NCBI RefSeq assembly: GCF_000412185.1
Contig: NZ_ASJA01000001.1
Coordinates: forward strand, 62,001 to 126,000
Length of the DNA: 64,000 nucleotides
DNA from: Euryhalocaulis caribicus
GTDB lineage: Bacteria > Pseudomonadota > Alphaproteobacteria > Caulobacterales > Maricaulaceae
Reading direction: 5' to 3'
Shown: positions 62,445 to 64,000 of the stretch, one piece after another
Numbering within the stretch: the first letter of the stretch is position 1
Layout: each line of letters starts with the position of its first letter
Notes under the pieces: model-generated
Databases searched by the model: none
What the model saw: the letters and a program-made list of their open reading frames with translations, nothing else
Told to the model about the DNA's origin: nothing
Program-made: the position numbers and the translations under genes

Positions 62445-64000
62445 GCCGCGCCGGCCGCAAGGAAGGCGGCCAGCGCGATCAGCGCCAGCCCCGCCGTGAG
62501 ACGAAGCGGGACAAGAAGCGCGCCTTGCGGCAACGGCATCCCGGCGGCCGGGGCGAGGTCAGCTTCCCCGGCTACAGGCGATGGCGCAGGAGGCGGCGCG
62601 GCATGAAGGGCGGCGTATTGCGGCGCATTGGCCTGAGCCTTGTACATGCGGCCCTGACCGAGGCTGTCGCCATAGACTTTCTCGAACTCCCAGCCGTCAG
62701 GCAGCATGGTCGGGACTTCCGCCGTCGTAAGCGTTTCGCCGTCCGGGCGGGCCGGAGTGACGTCGACCGCGACCAGCGATGTCAGACGGCTGACCAGCGA
62801 GTGGGCAAGGGCGGTTTCGAGGACGGCGGCGTCGATCACCTCGTAATCGGCGCGCGGCTCAAACCGCAGTTCCTCAATCGCGGCGATGCGGTCCCGCGCC
62901 CAGAGATTGGCGACGCCCTTACCGGGCACGGCCTGCGAGAGATCCAGCGTCTCCACCCAGTCGCGGCCGCGGAAATTGCCCGATACCTTGAGCGGCCCCG
63001 TCAGCTCGCCGTCCAGCATGGCCGTGAACGTGACCGGCTCGCCGGCATAGAGGTCCGGCAGCGGCGATGGCGAGATGGCGGTCAGTGCGCCGCCGGCGTC
63101 CAGCGCAAGGTCGGTCAGGGCCGGGTTTTCCAGCAGGGTCAGGAGTTCGGTGGTTTTCTCCGCCACTTCGTTCACGTCGCCGATATGCAGGAAGGTCCCG
63201 CGCCCGAACCGCGCCGCGCGCGTCATGAAGTAGGAGTTCGGGGCGGAGCCGATGCCGACCGTGAACAGGCGGGAGTTACCAAGGTCCGCCTTGATGGTCT
63301 CGAAGAGCTGCGCCTCGTTCCCGATGGCGCCGTCCGTCAGGAAGACGACCTGACGCAGGCGGCCGTCGCGCGGCGTGGTATCGGCGAGGGCCGCCTTGAG
63401 GGCCGGCAGCATTTCCGTGCCGCCGTCCGCGGTCAGCCTGTCCACGAAGCGTTGCGCATGGGCGATGGATTCCTCGGTCGCGGGAAGCGGCGCGGGGAAG
63501 ATCTCCTCGAACGTGTCGTCGAAGCGCACAATGTTGAAGCTGTCGCGATGGGTCAGGCGCTCCAGCGCGAAAGAGAGCGCCTGCTTGGCCTGCGGCATGG
63601 ACGGACCGGCCATGGAGCCGGAATTGTCGATAACGAAGATGACCTCGCGGGCCGGGGGCTCGGCGGAATGGCGAACGGGCGGGGCAATGACGCCCAGCAG
63701 GTAGGTTTCGCCGTCCCGCTCCTCTGTAAACAGCGAGGCCAGCGGGGCGTTGAGGTCCGCCGCGCGCCAGTTCAGCACGAAGTCGCGATTGGCCGGAATG
63801 GGGCCGCCGCCGAGCGTGACTTGCGCAGCCTCGCCATCGCGGCGGTCTTCTATCTTCACGTGATGATAGGGGCTGGTTACCTCGCCCAGCGCGAAGCCGG
63901 GTTTCAGGTCCACCTCGATATTGACGGGCAGGCGCACCTTGCCGTCCGGTTCGTCGTGCGGGAACAGGAAGGGCGGGGTGATGCGGCCGCGGTCCGGCAC
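62417..64000 (-). CDS. Sortase target protein with VIT and vWA domains (N-terminus outside window)
   Basis: At least 527 residues of a surface protein; the start lies beyond the right edge. The visible part begins in a VIT-type domain, followed by a vWA domain with the MIDAS motif VIDNSGSM and a later QVVFLTDGAIGNE. The C-terminus has the sorting arrangement: a short LPQG-like motif, a hydrophobic helix (AGLALIALAAFLAAGAAW) and a basic RGRV tail. The adjacent class GN sortase is its natural processing enzyme. The function of these dedicated sortase/vWA pairs is unknown. Confidence 0.9.
   Translation of the reverse strand: MPDRGRITPPFLFPHDEPDGKVRLPVNIEVDLKPGFALGEVTSPYHHVKIEDRRDGEAAQVTLGGGPIPANRDFVLNWRAADLNAPLASLFTEERDGETYLLGVIAPPVRHSAEPPAREVIFVIDNSGSMAGPSMPQAKQALSFALERLTHRDSFNIVRFDDTFEEIFPAPLPATEESIAHAQRFVDRLTADGGTEMLPALKAALADTTPRDGRLRQVVFLTDGAIGNEAQLFETIKADLGNSRLFTVGIGSAPNSYFMTRAARFGRGTFLHIGDVNEVAEKTTELLTLLENPALTDLALDAGGALTAISPSPLPDLYAGEPVTFTAMLDGELTGPLKVSGNFRGRDWVETLDLSQAVPGKGVANLWARDRIAAIEELRFEPRADYEVIDAAVLETALAHSLVSRLTSLVAVDVTPARPDGETLTTAEVPTMLPDGWEFEKVYGDSLGQGRMYKAQANAPQYAALHAAPPPAPSPVAGEADLAPAAGMPLPQGALLVPLRLTAGLALIALAAFLAAGAAWRGRVRCA

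Overview
The window is a stretch of high-GC alphaproteobacterial chromosome. The evidence is an alpha-type RpoH/RpoH2 sigma factor, the SUV3-like helicase / S4 / FdxA / CarD neighbourhood, the DXP-pathway cluster dxs-ispA-xseB, DUF3108, DUF2937 and DUF3775 families, and a class GN ('marine proteobacterial') sortase with its VIT/vWA substrate. These, with several secreted peptidases, fit a marine, Maricaulis/Hyphomonas-like member of Caulobacterales/Maricaulales. That placement is an inference. No rRNA operon, CRISPR array, prophage or integrase is visible.

Layout. 1-4.1 kb: end of an SDR gene, recQ, a secreted gamma-glutamyltransferase and tRNA-Arg(CCT). 4.1-14.4 kb: DUF421 membrane protein, DsbA-like isomerase, SNase lipoprotein, rpoH, carD, fdxA, and a leftward operon (DUF3108, SUV3-like helicase, S4 protein, TerB-like protein, unknown) ending near fdxA, then rpmB. 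14.5-21 kb: amidohydrolase, SDR, apt, MFS exporter, lipoprotein, S10 carboxypeptidase. 21-26.3 kb: isoprenoid and housekeeping cluster (HDAC-like protein, histidine phosphatase, xseB, csaA, ispA, dxs). 26.3-35.6 kb: membrane proteins, acyl-CoA dehydrogenase, an XRE/DUF2975 pair, TauE exporter, S9 peptidase, tadA, thioesterase and iron-ADH. 35.7-45.6 kb: mmsA, acyltransferase, a two-domain inhibitor-like secreted protein, a four-gene arsenic operon (arsC-arsR-arsI-acr3), a serine hydrolase and a cold-shock protein.

The two accessory regions are the most interesting part. At about 46.75-48.7 kb lies an AT-rich insert with a DUF1643 gene and a two-gene operon: an alpha-helical unknown protein followed by a dCTP-deaminase-like protein with a C-terminal membrane helix. 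The second gene is split exactly at an A_AAA_AAT heptamer, so it is either a frameshift mutant or uses -1 slippage. At 55,005-57,422 lies a 2.4-kb IS1595/ISXO2-type transposon with 26-bp terminal inverted repeats (21 of 26 matching). It carries its own promoter and a three-gene passenger operon (soluble protein, four-helix membrane protein, small protein) of unknown, possibly defensive, function. Its transposase is stopped by one in-frame TAA, so the element looks immobilised while the cargo remains intact.

Between these, 48.8-54.9 kb carries uvrB, DUF2937, a 2OG-Fe(II) oxygenase, an MscS channel and a TonB-like protein. After the transposon come a class II photolyase, DUF3775, a threonine-aldolase-like enzyme, a fasciclin protein, a methyltransferase, and the sortase/target pair that runs off the right edge. 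Most genes sit in short leftward operons with stop/start overlaps (TGATG, ATGA, GTGA).
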